From an uncultured Niabella sp. (GTDB taxonomy: Bacteria > Bacteroidota > Bacteroidia > Chitinophagales > Chitinophagaceae), in NCBI GenBank assembly GCA_934486785.1, contig CAKSQK010000002.1, forward strand, positions 62,001 through 126,000: 64,000 nt of DNA, given 5' to 3'. Below the pieces are notes generated by a model. It saw only the letters and a program-made list of their open reading frames with translations, had not been told where the DNA came from and did no database searches. Positions within the stretch are counted from its first letter, which is position 1. Each line of letters opens with the position of its first letter. The position numbers were made by a program, and so were the translations under genes. This document shows, in pieces, positions 45,508 through 53,545 of this stretch.

Positions 45508-46761
45508 ATGAATCGTAGAAATTTTATTAAAAACAGCGCGGCTACACTCGCTGCTTTTTACATTGTGCCATCGCATGTACTGGGTGGCAACAAACACATA
45601 GCACCAAGTGACCAGCTTACAAAAGCGGTTATTGGCGTTGGCGGCATGGGGCGCGGGCACCTCAGCTACCCCGGTGCAAGGCTTGTAGCCATTTGTGATG
45701 TTGACAAGGGTCATTTACAGCGTGCCCTGAAACAGTCTCCGAAAGGGACAAAAACCTACCACGATTATCGCGAAATGCTGCAGGATCCGGGTATTGATAT
45801 TGTACATATAGTAACGCCTCCTCACTGGCATGGCATTATGAGCGTGGATGCCGCAAACGCCGGCAAAGATGTATGGTGCGAAAAACCAATGACCCGCACA
45901 ATTGGCGAAGGGCTGCGTGTAAAAGAAGCCATCCAGCAAAACGGCAGGATTTTCCGCCTGAATACCTGGTTCCGGTTTAAGGATAATTTTTACGGTATGA
46001 ATACTACTGTTCAGCCTATTAAAAAACTGGTTCAAAGCGGCATGCTGGGCTGGCCATTAAAGGTTACCATCAATGCTTCTACCGGCTTTAACTGGAAGTT
46101 CTTCTGGATCGGTAAAACAGATCTTGATGTGCAGCCTGTACCTGCAGAACTGGATTACGATCTATGGCTGGGTCCCGCACCTTTCAAACCTTACAACCCG
46201 CACCGCGTGCACAATACCTTCCGCGGTTACTGGGACTATGATGGCGGCGGCCTGGGAGATATGGGCCAGCATTACCTGGACCCGGTACAATATATTTTAG
46301 GCAAAGACAATGAGAGCCCCATCCGCATTGACATTGATGCGCCGCAGCAACACCCCGATGCAGCGGGAACATGGAAACGCATTGAACTGACTTATGCCGA
46401 CGGATGTAAGATTGTACTGGATGGTGAAAATAAAGATACCAACGCGGCATTTATTGAAGGCCCTAAAGGCAAACTGTTCCCCGGTTTCCGCTCTACTATT
46501 CCCGACCTGGAGAAAAAGCTTGCTGCATTTCCCGAACCTGAACCACAGGTTACCGATTTTTCTGATGCGGTAAGAAAACGGCAGAAATTTGCGCTGAATG
46601 AAGAAAATGGATTCCGTTCCTGCACATTAGTAAACCTGGCGATCATTGCCGTACGCTTAGGCAGGTCTCTTGAATTTGACCCCGCAAAAATGCAGTTTGT
46701 AAACGACCAGGCAGCCAACGCGCTGATACACCAGCCAATGCGTGCGCCGTGGAATTTGTAA
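45508..46761 (+). CDS. Tat-exported Gfo/Idh/MocA-family oxidoreductase 2
   Basis: The 417-residue enzyme starts MNRRNFIKNSAATLAAFYIV, a twin-arginine signal. The Rossmann motif is intact (AVIGVGGMGRGH), followed by VAICDVD, DIVHIVTPPHWHG, the EKP motif in WCEKPMTRTIGEG and a C-terminal domain with WLGPAPFKPYNPHR and GGGLGDMGQHYLDPVQY, typical of Bacteroidota glucoside/inositol-type members. Such exported enzymes are candidates for oxidising glycosides to 3-keto-glycosides. It lies 54 bases before the gene with two DUF1080 (3-keto-disaccharide hydrolase) domains, so product and next enzyme are adjacent. Confidence 0.9.
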   Translation: MNRRNFIKNSAATLAAFYIVPSHVLGGNKHIAPSDQLTKAVIGVGGMGRGHLSYPGARLVAICDVDKGHLQRALKQSPKGTKTYHDYREMLQDPGIDIVHIVTPPHWHGIMSVDAANAGKDVWCEKPMTRTIGEGLRVKEAIQQNGRIFRLNTWFRFKDNFYGMNTTVQPIKKLVQSGMLGWPLKVTINASTGFNWKFFWIGKTDLDVQPVPAELDYDLWLGPAPFKPYNPHRVHNTFRGYWDYDGGGLGDMGQHYLDPVQYILGKDNESPIRIDIDAPQQHPDAAGTWKRIELTYADGCKIVLDGENKDTNAAFIEGPKGKLFPGFRSTIPDLEKKLAAFPEPEPQVTDFSDAVRKRQKFALNEENGFRSCTLVNLAIIAVRLGRSLEFDPAKMQFVNDQAANALIHQPMRAPWNL

Positions 46762-46815
46762 TGAATTGTTTTGAAAATACCCATCACTATCCCATACGAA
46801 ATCTGAAATAATTTT

Positions 46816-49800
46816 ATGAAACGTTTTAATTTATTATTCCTAACAATACTACTTTCAGCCACTGTTTTTGCGCAGCAAAAAGCCGATGTGAGAACAGTAA
46901 CCACCAAAGTGGCTGACCTGCTGATGCAAATACCGGCGCAAACCACACTTGCTCATAATGAAACTATGAAAGAGCTGGCAACACTGGGCGAACCGGGTAT
47001 TCAGAATATTACGTCTAAGCTGGTATCTCCGGGTAAAGGCAATGATGCTGTTATGCGTGATGCCATTAGCGGGCTGGCAAAATACGTGGGCAAAAGCAAT
47101 GACATCAGGCTCAGAAGAACGACCTCGCAGGCGCTGGCAAATTCCCTGGCTTCCGCTAAGGATGATGAGGTAAGAGATTTTATTTTGCAGGAACTACAAT
47201 ACGTGGCCGGCGATGAAGTGGTGCCGGTAGTAAGAAAATACTTAACCAACGCACGCCTTGCCGACCCTGCTGCACGTGTTTTGATCCGCGTCAATTCAGC
47301 CAATGCTGCCAATGCCCTGATGTACGCGCTATCTACTGCCAAAGGCCCTACGCAGCAAACGCTCATCAAAGCCCTTGGCGATCTTCAATATGCACCTGCT
47401 GCAAAAAGGCTGCTACAGCTATGGCCTAAAGCTACCGATGATAACCTTAAAAAAGTTTTATTACGTTCGCTTGCAGAAACCGGCGACCTGTCTGCTGCAA
47501 CCATACTTGAAAGTGCGGCGCAAAAAGCACAATATAAATTTGAACCTGTGGATGCTACAGACTCTTACCTGGTGTTTCTGCAACGCCAGCTACAAAAAGG
47601 AAACAAAAGCTACGTAGAAAAAGCGGCCCGCCAATTAATAGCAGGAAATGATGTGCCTGAGCAAATCAAAAGTGCGGGGCTCACGTTGTTATCGCAATCA
47701 TCTGCCAATGCCGGAGCTGAAATTTTTGCCGCATTGCGTTCTGATGATGCAAAGTACCGCGGCACGGCTATCGGTTTACTCAGCAACAATTACAACCAGG
47801 CCGCAGCATCAGAAGTACAAAACCTTTTAAAACCCAGCACTGATGTACAGATCCAAATTGGACTGATCAACTTCATTGCTGATAAAAAAGACAAAACTGC
47901 ACTGCCTATACTTATTTCATTGCTGAACTCAAATAATAAAGAAGTGCAGTTAGCTGCCATTAATGCTGTTACAAAAACCGGTGGTCAGGATGCTATTGCG
48001 CCGCTAATCAGCTTATTACAAAGCGGCAACCAGGAAGTGATCAATGCTGTAAAAACTGCTCTGCTCACCATTCCGGATAATGGCGTTGCCAACGCTGCTG
48101 CTAAAGCATTGCCCATGGCAACAAGTAATGCAAAAATTGCCTTAATTGATATCATAGCCCAGCGCAGGGCTACAGAACATGCTGACCTTATTTTTAATGA
48201 AACAGGAAGTTCAGACGCTGCGGTGCGCCTTGCTGCAGCTAAAGCTCTGGCAAAAGTGGCCACCCAAAAAGATACCGACAAGATTGCGGAACTGCTAAAC
48301 AATGCTTCTGACGCAGCCCTGACCAAAGCCTACCAGGATGCAGCCACCAGCGTCGTGCTGCTACAGCCTACAAAAGTTGAACAAATTGCCACAACCGAAA
48401 AATTGATGCAGCGTGCAGCTAATAACCGCCACCTGTACTACAATGTACTCTCAGATATTGGTGGTAAAGATGCACTGAACACAGTATTGAACAGTTATAA
48501 AAATGGTACAGAAAAAGAGAAACTGGCAGCCTTAAAAGCCATCTCTGCTTGGAAAGATGATGCAGCGCTGGATGCCCTTTATGAAATATCTAAAACCAGC
48601 ACCGGAGATAACAAAAACCTGGCGCTAAATAGTTTTATAGCGGGCATCAACAAATCAAAAAACAAAACCGATCAAAAAGTATTGATGTTTCGCAATGCCA
48701 TGGAACTGGCCGAAACCCTACAACAGAAAAGAAATATTTTAAGTGGCATCTCGCAAAACAGCACCCTGCAAGCATTGACGTTTGTTGCCAAATACTTTGA
48801 TGATGAACAGTTGCAGCAAAACGCGGTACAGGCAGTCATCAACATTGTGTTAGATCATAAAGAGCTTTATGGCAAAAATGTGGAAACCATTGCCAACAAG
48901 GCCATGGAACTGAATAAAGATACAGAATCGAATTATTTGAAAGAAGCGCTCATCAGGCATCTGGCTGCTTTGCCAAAAGAAGAAGGCTTTGTGCCAATGT
49001 TCAACGGCAAAGACCTGACCGGCTGGAAAGGCCTCGTAGAAAACCCCATCAAGCGGGCAAAAATGACCCCGCAGGAACTAGCAGCCAAACAAAAAACGGC
49101 TGATGAGCAAATGCGTAAAGACTGGCGGGTTGAAAATGGTTTGCTGGTATTTGAAGGAAAGGGTTATAACAACCTTGTATCAGAAAAAATGTATGAAGAC
49201 TTTGAACTACTGGTTGACTGGCGTATGGAGCCCAACGGTGACGGCGGCGTGTACCTGCGCGGTTCTCCACAGGTGCAAACATGGGATACTTCCCGCAGGG
49301 ATGTGGGCGCACAGGTGGGTTCCGGCGGGCTTTACAACAACCAGAAGCACCGCAGCACACCGCTGAAAGTAGCCGATAATCCCATTGGTGAATGGAATAC
49401 CTTTCGTATTAAAATGGTGGGCGACAGAGTAACCGTATATCTCAATGGCGAACTGGTGACCAATAACGTGGTGCTGGAAAATTACTGGGACCGCAGCATT
49501 CCCATCTTCAGCAAAGAAGCCATAGAGCTGCAGGCACACGGCACGCGGCTTGAGTTTCGCGATGTTTATGTGAAAGAGCTGCCTCCGGCAAGACCTTACG
49601 AGGTAAGTGCGGAAGAAAAAGCAGAAGGCTTTGTGCCATTGTTCAACGGCATCAACCTTAACGGGTGGACGGGCAATAAAATCAATTATTATGCTGAAGG
49701 CGGTCTGCTTATTTCAGACCCCAGCCAGCAGGCAGCTAAAGGCGCAAACCGCAATATTTACACAGAAAAAGAATACAGCGATTTTATAATGCGTTTTGAC

Positions 49801-50226
49801 TTTCAGTTAACGCCGGGCGCCAACAACGGCCTGGGCATACGCACTCCAATTGAAGGTGATGCTGCTTACGCTGGAATGGAACTTCAAATACTGGACAATG
49901 AAGCAGAAATTTATAAAGACCTGAAACCATACCAATACCACGGCTCGGTATATGGTGTTATTCCTGCGCTAAGAGGCTATTTAAAACCCGTGGGTGAGTG
50001 GAATACACAAGAAGTAAAAGCCATTGGTAACCGCATCACCATTACGCTGAACGGCAAGGTAATTCTTGACGGCGATATTGCACAGGCTAGCAAAAACAAT
50101 ACCGCTACTGCTGACGGTAAACCACATCCAGGCCTACTTAACAAAAGCGGCCACATCGGTTTTTTGGGGCACGGGTCTTATTTAAAATTCAGGAATTTAA
50201 GAATTAAAGACCTGGGAAAGAAATAA
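46816..50226 (+). CDS. secreted HEAT-repeat protein with two DUF1080 (3-keto-disaccharide hydrolase) domains
   Basis: The 1136-residue protein has a signal peptide (FLTILLSATVFAQQ), a long helical region of HEAT-like repeats (about residues 40-710; units such as KDKTALPILISLLNSNNKEVQLAAINAV split over repeats), and two DUF1080 jelly-roll domains. The first starts at about residue 725 (FVPMFNGKDLTGWKG, DFELLVDWRMEPNGDGGVYLRG), the second at about 936 (FVPLFNGINLNGWTG, DFIMRFDFQLTPGANNGLGIR). DUF1080 proteins are known 3-keto-glycoside hydrolases or lyases. Usually there is a single domain without the HEAT arm. It follows the exported oxidoreductase gene that could supply its keto substrate. 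Confidence 0.88.
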   Translation: MKRFNLLFLTILLSATVFAQQKADVRTVTTKVADLLMQIPAQTTLAHNETMKELATLGEPGIQNITSKLVSPGKGNDAVMRDAISGLAKYVGKSNDIRLRRTTSQALANSLASAKDDEVRDFILQELQYVAGDEVVPVVRKYLTNARLADPAARVLIRVNSANAANALMYALSTAKGPTQQTLIKALGDLQYAPAAKRLLQLWPKATDDNLKKVLLRSLAETGDLSAATILESAAQKAQYKFEPVDATDSYLVFLQRQLQKGNKSYVEKAARQLIAGNDVPEQIKSAGLTLLSQSSANAGAEIFAALRSDDAKYRGTAIGLLSNNYNQAAASEVQNLLKPSTDVQIQIGLINFIADKKDKTALPILISLLNSNNKEVQLAAINAVTKTGGQDAIAPLISLLQSGNQEVINAVKTALLTIPDNGVANAAAKALPMATSNAKIALIDIIAQRRATEHADLIFNETGSSDAAVRLAAAKALAKVATQKDTDKIAELLNNASDAALTKAYQDAATSVVLLQPTKVEQIATTEKLMQRAANNRHLYYNVLSDIGGKDALNTVLNSYKNGTEKEKLAALKAISAWKDDAALDALYEISKTSTGDNKNLALNSFIAGINKSKNKTDQKVLMFRNAMELAETLQQKRNILSGISQNSTLQALTFVAKYFDDEQLQQNAVQAVINIVLDHKELYGKNVETIANKAMELNKDTESNYLKEALIRHLAALPKEEGFVPMFNGKDLTGWKGLVENPIKRAKMTPQELAAKQKTADEQMRKDWRVENGLLVFEGKGYNNLVSEKMYEDFELLVDWRMEPNGDGGVYLRGSPQVQTWDTSRRDVGAQVGSGGLYNNQKHRSTPLKVADNPIGEWNTFRIKMVGDRVTVYLNGELVTNNVVLENYWDRSIPIFSKEAIELQAHGTRLEFRDVYVKELPPARPYEVSAEEKAEGFVPLFNGINLNGWTGNKINYYAEGGLLISDPSQQAAKGANRNIYTEKEYSDFIMRFDFQLTPGANNGLGIRTPIEGDAAYAGMELQILDNEAEIYKDLKPYQYHGSVYGVIPALRGYLKPVGEWNTQEVKAIGNRITITLNGKVILDGDIAQASKNNTATADGKPHPGLLNKSGHIGFLGHGSYLKFRNLRIKDLGKK

Positions 50227-50254
50227 GTTAGTCTAAAAATTAAAATACATTCTG

Positions 50255-50710
50255 ATGAAAAAAATCATTATAGTAGGATTGAGCGGGTTGCTTTTATGGG
50301 GTTGTCATAACAACGCTAAAACAGAAGAATCGGAAACGCATACAAAAACTCATGCTGTACATAATGACAACAAAAATCCGGATACACCTGAATTAAACAA
50401 TGGTGAAAAATGGGTGGTAAATGAAGAAATGAAACCTTTCGTGTTGAAGGGTTCTGAACTGGTAAACAGTTACATTCAAGATGGTGCTTCGGATTATAAA
50501 ACTCTTGCGGTACAACTAAAAGATCAGAACGAACAGCTTATAAAAAGTTGTACCATGAAGGGCAAAAGCCATGATGAATTGCACAAATGGTTAAACCCGC
50601 ATCTTGAAATGGTAAAAGCGCTGGAAGCGCAAACTGATGCTGCAAAAGCCAACGAAATCGTTTTGCAACTTCAAAATTCTTATCAGCAATACCACCAGTA
50701 TTTTAATTAA
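50255..50710 (+). CDS. small lipoprotein, unknown function
   Basis: The 151-residue protein has a lipobox (LLLWGC) and a charged linker (TEESETHTKTHAVH). The remainder is helical (GSELVNSYIQDGASDYKTLAVQLKDQNEQLIKSC; VLQLQNSYQQYHQYF), with a conserved-looking CTMKGKSHDELHKWLNPHLE. I do not recognise a family. It is 28 bases after the HEAT-DUF1080 gene and ends just before a terminator, so it closes this plus-strand unit. Confidence 0.7.
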   Translation: MKKIIIVGLSGLLLWGCHNNAKTEESETHTKTHAVHNDNKNPDTPELNNGEKWVVNEEMKPFVLKGSELVNSYIQDGASDYKTLAVQLKDQNEQLIKSCTMKGKSHDELHKWLNPHLEMVKALEAQTDAAKANEIVLQLQNSYQQYHQYFN

Positions 50711-50731
50711 GGAGTTTTTTAAGATTACAGG

Positions 50732-50766
50732 AAAGGGAAAAGGTAATATTACTTTTTCCCTTTTTT
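50732..50766. terminator. bidirectional terminator between convergent genes
   Basis: The sequence GGGAAAAGGTAAT (50735-50747) pairs with ATTACTTTTTCCC (50748-50760) with one G-U pair, and is flanked by A run and T run on the two sides. It ends the plus-strand lipoprotein unit and lies on the last codons and stop of the TPR gene on the minus strand. Confidence 0.8.
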
Positions 50767-52173
50767 CTTATACTTTACAATCAGATCGGTTACCTGCTGG
50801 TATTGCAGCAGAGATGGATTAAGCTGTATGAGTTTCTTCATGTGCGCCGGCGAAGCCAGCAGGGCATCTTCTAATTGCAGCAACGCTTGTTTGGTCATGC
50901 CGCTGGCAAAGTAGGCAGCGGTTTTATAATATTTCATAACAGGTTTTTCGCCAATTACAGTTTCAGAAAGGGCTATCTGTTCCAGCATCTGCTCATACTC
51001 TTCGGCCTCATAAAGGTTTTTCACCAGGGCTTCCCAGCCAATAACCGATTTAGGCCTTAGCCGCACTACATGTAAAAGATATTGAATTCCTTCTTTTACA
51101 AAGCCCAGTTCCATTTTGCACTCGCCCATCAGCAGGTTGTATTCCGGCTTGTTGCGTTTCATTTTCAAAACCGTTTCCAACTGCCTGATGCATTGTTCAA
51201 ACTTATTTTCACGGTAATACGTGTAAGCTACTTTGTAAAATAAATGGCTGTTATCGGGGTTCAGGTGGCTGGCCTTACGGTAATAAAAACGGGCCTGCGC
51301 AAAATTTTTCAATTTCTCATAACAATAGCCGATCGCTTCATAGATCACATCTTCTGGCTTGGATAACTCCAAAACTTTTTCAAGATTTTCTATGGCATCT
51401 TTATACCTGCGCAGCCTGATGTAAGCATCGCCGATATTGCGGTAAGCGTAATCAAATTTTTCATCAATGGCCAGCGCATATTTATACGCGTCAATAGCTT
51501 TTTCGTACAACTTAATGCCCTGGTAGGCCGCGCCCAGGTTGAACCAGGCCAGCTCCGAATAAGGGCTTTCATTAATGATCTTATGGTGCAGCTCGATGCT
51601 TTCAGCATTGCGGCCGGTAAAATCTGTCCAGAAACAAATTTTATACAACGCTTCTTCATTACCGGGATCCTGCTCCAGAATTACTTTCAGGCAGTCGAAC
51701 ACTTTCTCAAAATCTTCATAATCATCATACACGTCAGCCAGCTCAAACAGCAGTTCTATTTTTTCTTCACCGGTAAAAATTTCCAGCGCCTGCTCCAGCA
51801 AAGCCACGGCTTCTTCCTGCCTGTCGAGCGCCAGGAAAGTTTCTGTTTTTAAAATATAAATGTCAATGTTGCTGCTATCGAGAATGGATGCTTGCTCCAG
51901 TAGCTGAAGGGCTTCGTCGTAATTTCTTTTGGTGAGTAAAAGATCAGCTTTTTTTACCAATAAAGTGCCCGAATAAGGGTAGCGCTCTATAGCAATATCC
52001 ACCGCTATTTTAGCTTTGATGAAATTTTCTTCTGATTCAAAATATTCAATAATGCGTTCAAAGGATTCCTCGTCCATATATGAGGCTGGTTTACCCTTCC
52101 ACAAATTGTCAAATTGTATTAAAAGCTCATTAATGTCTTCCCGCTCGTCACTATTTTGAGAAAATTCCCTCAT
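50749..52173 (-). CDS. tetratricopeptide repeat protein
   Basis: The 474-residue protein has no signal peptide and consists of tandem 34-residue TPR units, recognisable by Ala, Gly and Tyr spacing: LAWFNLGAAYQGIKLYEKAIDAYKYAL-type units (positions 250-320), YAYRNIGDAYIRLRRY, VIYEAIGYCYEKLKNFAQARFYY, HLFYKVAYTYYREN and YNLLMGECKMELGF. It is acidic at the N-terminus and basic at the end (KYKKKGKK). A scaffold role is expected, in the cytoplasm. It is typical of Bacteroidota core genomes and separate from the accessory genes upstream. Confidence 0.85.
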   Translation of the reverse strand: MREFSQNSDEREDINELLIQFDNLWKGKPASYMDEESFERIIEYFESEENFIKAKIAVDIAIERYPYSGTLLVKKADLLLTKRNYDEALQLLEQASILDSSNIDIYILKTETFLALDRQEEAVALLEQALEIFTGEEKIELLFELADVYDDYEDFEKVFDCLKVILEQDPGNEEALYKICFWTDFTGRNAESIELHHKIINESPYSELAWFNLGAAYQGIKLYEKAIDAYKYALAIDEKFDYAYRNIGDAYIRLRRYKDAIENLEKVLELSKPEDVIYEAIGYCYEKLKNFAQARFYYRKASHLNPDNSHLFYKVAYTYYRENKFEQCIRQLETVLKMKRNKPEYNLLMGECKMELGFVKEGIQYLLHVVRLRPKSVIGWEALVKNLYEAEEYEQMLEQIALSETVIGEKPVMKYYKTAAYFASGMTKQALLQLEDALLASPAHMKKLIQLNPSLLQYQQVTDLIVKYKKKGKK

Positions 52174-52296
52174 TATAAATCATTTTTCAAAAATCCTGCG
52201 CTATTCCAGATCAATACAACAATTTACAGCACAATTGGTTCCGTTTATAGGTGTAATATAAGTTTTATTGCAAATAAGTTAAGAGAAAATTAATTT

Positions 52297-52327
52297 TTTG
52301 CCATTAACATTCTTTTGTATATTTTTG
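52297..52327 (+). promoter_or_regulatory. Bacteroidota promoter TTTG-N19-TATTTTTG
   Basis: TTTG at 52297-52300, a 19-base spacer and an exact TAnnTTTG box (TATTTTTG, 52320-52327) lie 30 bases before the ATG at 52359. Spacing and both boxes match the Bacteroidota housekeeping consensus. Confidence 0.75.
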
Positions 52328-52358
52328 CCACAAGTCCAACACTTAAAATATTTCAAAA

Positions 52359-52706
52359 ATGGTAAAATTTGCATTTAACATAGTATTGTTGTTGGGTTTT
52401 GCATTATCCTCTTATGCCGCCAATGAGGCAATGGCTGTTGAAAATTATGGCAAAGATAAACCTAAAAAAGGGTTTAGCGCAGAAAGCAGCAGCACAAAAC
52501 TCAACCATTTTTCTTTGGGTTCTCAAATGAACTTCAAAGGCGAAAAGGTGATCAACAGTGTTAATAATTCCAACTACATTAATTTTAATACTTCTATCAC
52601 TTATCAGAAAGGGCAAAACAGCTACGTGGTGCCTTTTAAAAAGAAAGTTGTGATCAACAGGATCACGTTTAATCCCAATGAATTGCTAAGGAATTATAAC
52701 AAATAA
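52359..52706 (+). CDS. small secreted protein, unknown function
   Basis: The 115-residue protein has a signal peptide (VKFAFNIVLLLGFALSSYAA). The mature part is basic, polar and low in recognisable structure, with NFNTSITYQKGQNSYVVPFKKKVVINRITF near the end as a likely beta hairpin. It has its own promoter and a terminator directly downstream, so it is a single-gene unit. I do not recognise a family; such small secreted proteins are common in Chitinophagaceae. Confidence 0.7.
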   Translation: MVKFAFNIVLLLGFALSSYAANEAMAVENYGKDKPKKGFSAESSSTKLNHFSLGSQMNFKGEKVINSVNNSNYINFNTSITYQKGQNSYVVPFKKKVVINRITFNPNELLRNYNK

Positions 52707-52728
52707 TTACTTATAACAGTATTATCTA

Positions 52729-52761
52729 AAAAGCAACCGGTATGGTTGCTTTTTTATTTTT
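52729..52761 (+). terminator. rho-independent terminator
   Basis: AAGCAACC (52731-52738) pairs with GGTTGCTT (52744-52751) and is followed by a T-rich tract (tttttattttt). It ends the small secreted-protein gene and separates it from the convergent gene at 52782. Confidence 0.85.
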
Positions 52762-52781
52762 AGAAATTTTTATTGCTAAAA

Positions 52782-53447
52782 TTATTTCGCTTTAATGCTT
52801 TCCGTGTAAGTGGTATAGCTCATCACCCGGTAGCCGGATTTAGGCAGATCGAATTTAGAAAGCGGCACCACGCCAAAGTCTATAGAAGAAACGGTATAAG
52901 TGGCCGTGGCTTTTTCCTGCGATGCCACATATTGCATCACCAGGCCGGGAAGGTTTTTATTAATGTATAAAAAATCACTGTTCACCGGCACCAGATCTTT
53001 GGTAAAATACACCACCACGTTTGTACCTTCATCCAGCTTTGCCACTGCTTTTTGGCATTTATAGCCTGCAATGGTTTTATACTCGTCTTCAATGGTGTAA
53101 GAAATGTTCTCGTACTTTTTATTGGAAGTTTTCCATTCGGCAGGTGTAAACGTGATCATAAACCGCTGGTTGCCATATTCGATAAGGTTGGTGGCCGAGC
53201 CGGTTTTACTATCGTAAAGCGTAGTTTGCGTACCCAGGGAATTAATAAAATCAGCGCGGCTGCGGCTTCCTTTCAAATATACCACGCTTGTGGCGCCATC
53301 AAGCATATCGGCAGCGCCCGGCGAAGCATTTTTGGTATTCACAACAAAGTCATACGAAATAGTAGCTTCGGTAAGCCTGCGCTGGCCGTTTACCACCATC
53401 CCTGCCAATAAAAAAGTTGTAAAAAATAAAAGGATTTTGTTCATCAT
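52782..53447 (-). CDS. secreted GLPGLI/DUF4412-like protein
   Basis: The 221-residue protein starts MMNKILLFFTTFLLAG with signal end VVNGQ. The fold looks like a beta barrel or lipocalin-like sheet: TEATISYDFVVNTK, VVYLKGSRSRADFINSLGTQTTLYD, MITFTPAEW, KTIAGYKCQKAVAKL, VVVYFTKDLVP and GLVMQYVA. The KTIAGYKCQKA motif before a charged strand is typical of the GLPGLI and DUF4412 group. Function is unknown. I use the ATG at 53447 (53444 is equally good), since the frame extension to 53462 adds residues ahead of the signal. Confidence 0.7.
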   Translation of the reverse strand: MMNKILLFFTTFLLAGMVVNGQRRLTEATISYDFVVNTKNASPGAADMLDGATSVVYLKGSRSRADFINSLGTQTTLYDSKTGSATNLIEYGNQRFMITFTPAEWKTSNKKYENISYTIEDEYKTIAGYKCQKAVAKLDEGTNVVVYFTKDLVPVNSDFLYINKNLPGLVMQYVASQEKATATYTVSSIDFGVVPLSKFDLPKSGYRVMSYTTYTESIKAK

Positions 53448-53494
53448 ATTGAAATACAGCATTAAGACGCACCAAAATAGACAATAAGTTGCTT

Positions 53495-53530
53495 AAAAAA
53501 AAATCCGGACTTAAGTTTTTAAATCCGGAT
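53495..53530 (-). terminator. rho-independent terminator after yidC
   Basis: In the minus-strand sense a stem of about 13 pairs (ATCCGGATTTAA with TTAAGTCCGGAT) is followed by a run of nine T. It lies just past the yidC stop at 53546. Confidence 0.85.
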
Positions 53531-53545
53531 GCTGATTATTTTAAA

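Noticed and set aside
46392..46946. 184-codon minus-strand frame across the oxidoreductase and HEAT-DUF1080 genes
   Set aside because: It covers the end of one real gene and the start of another and has no features of its own.
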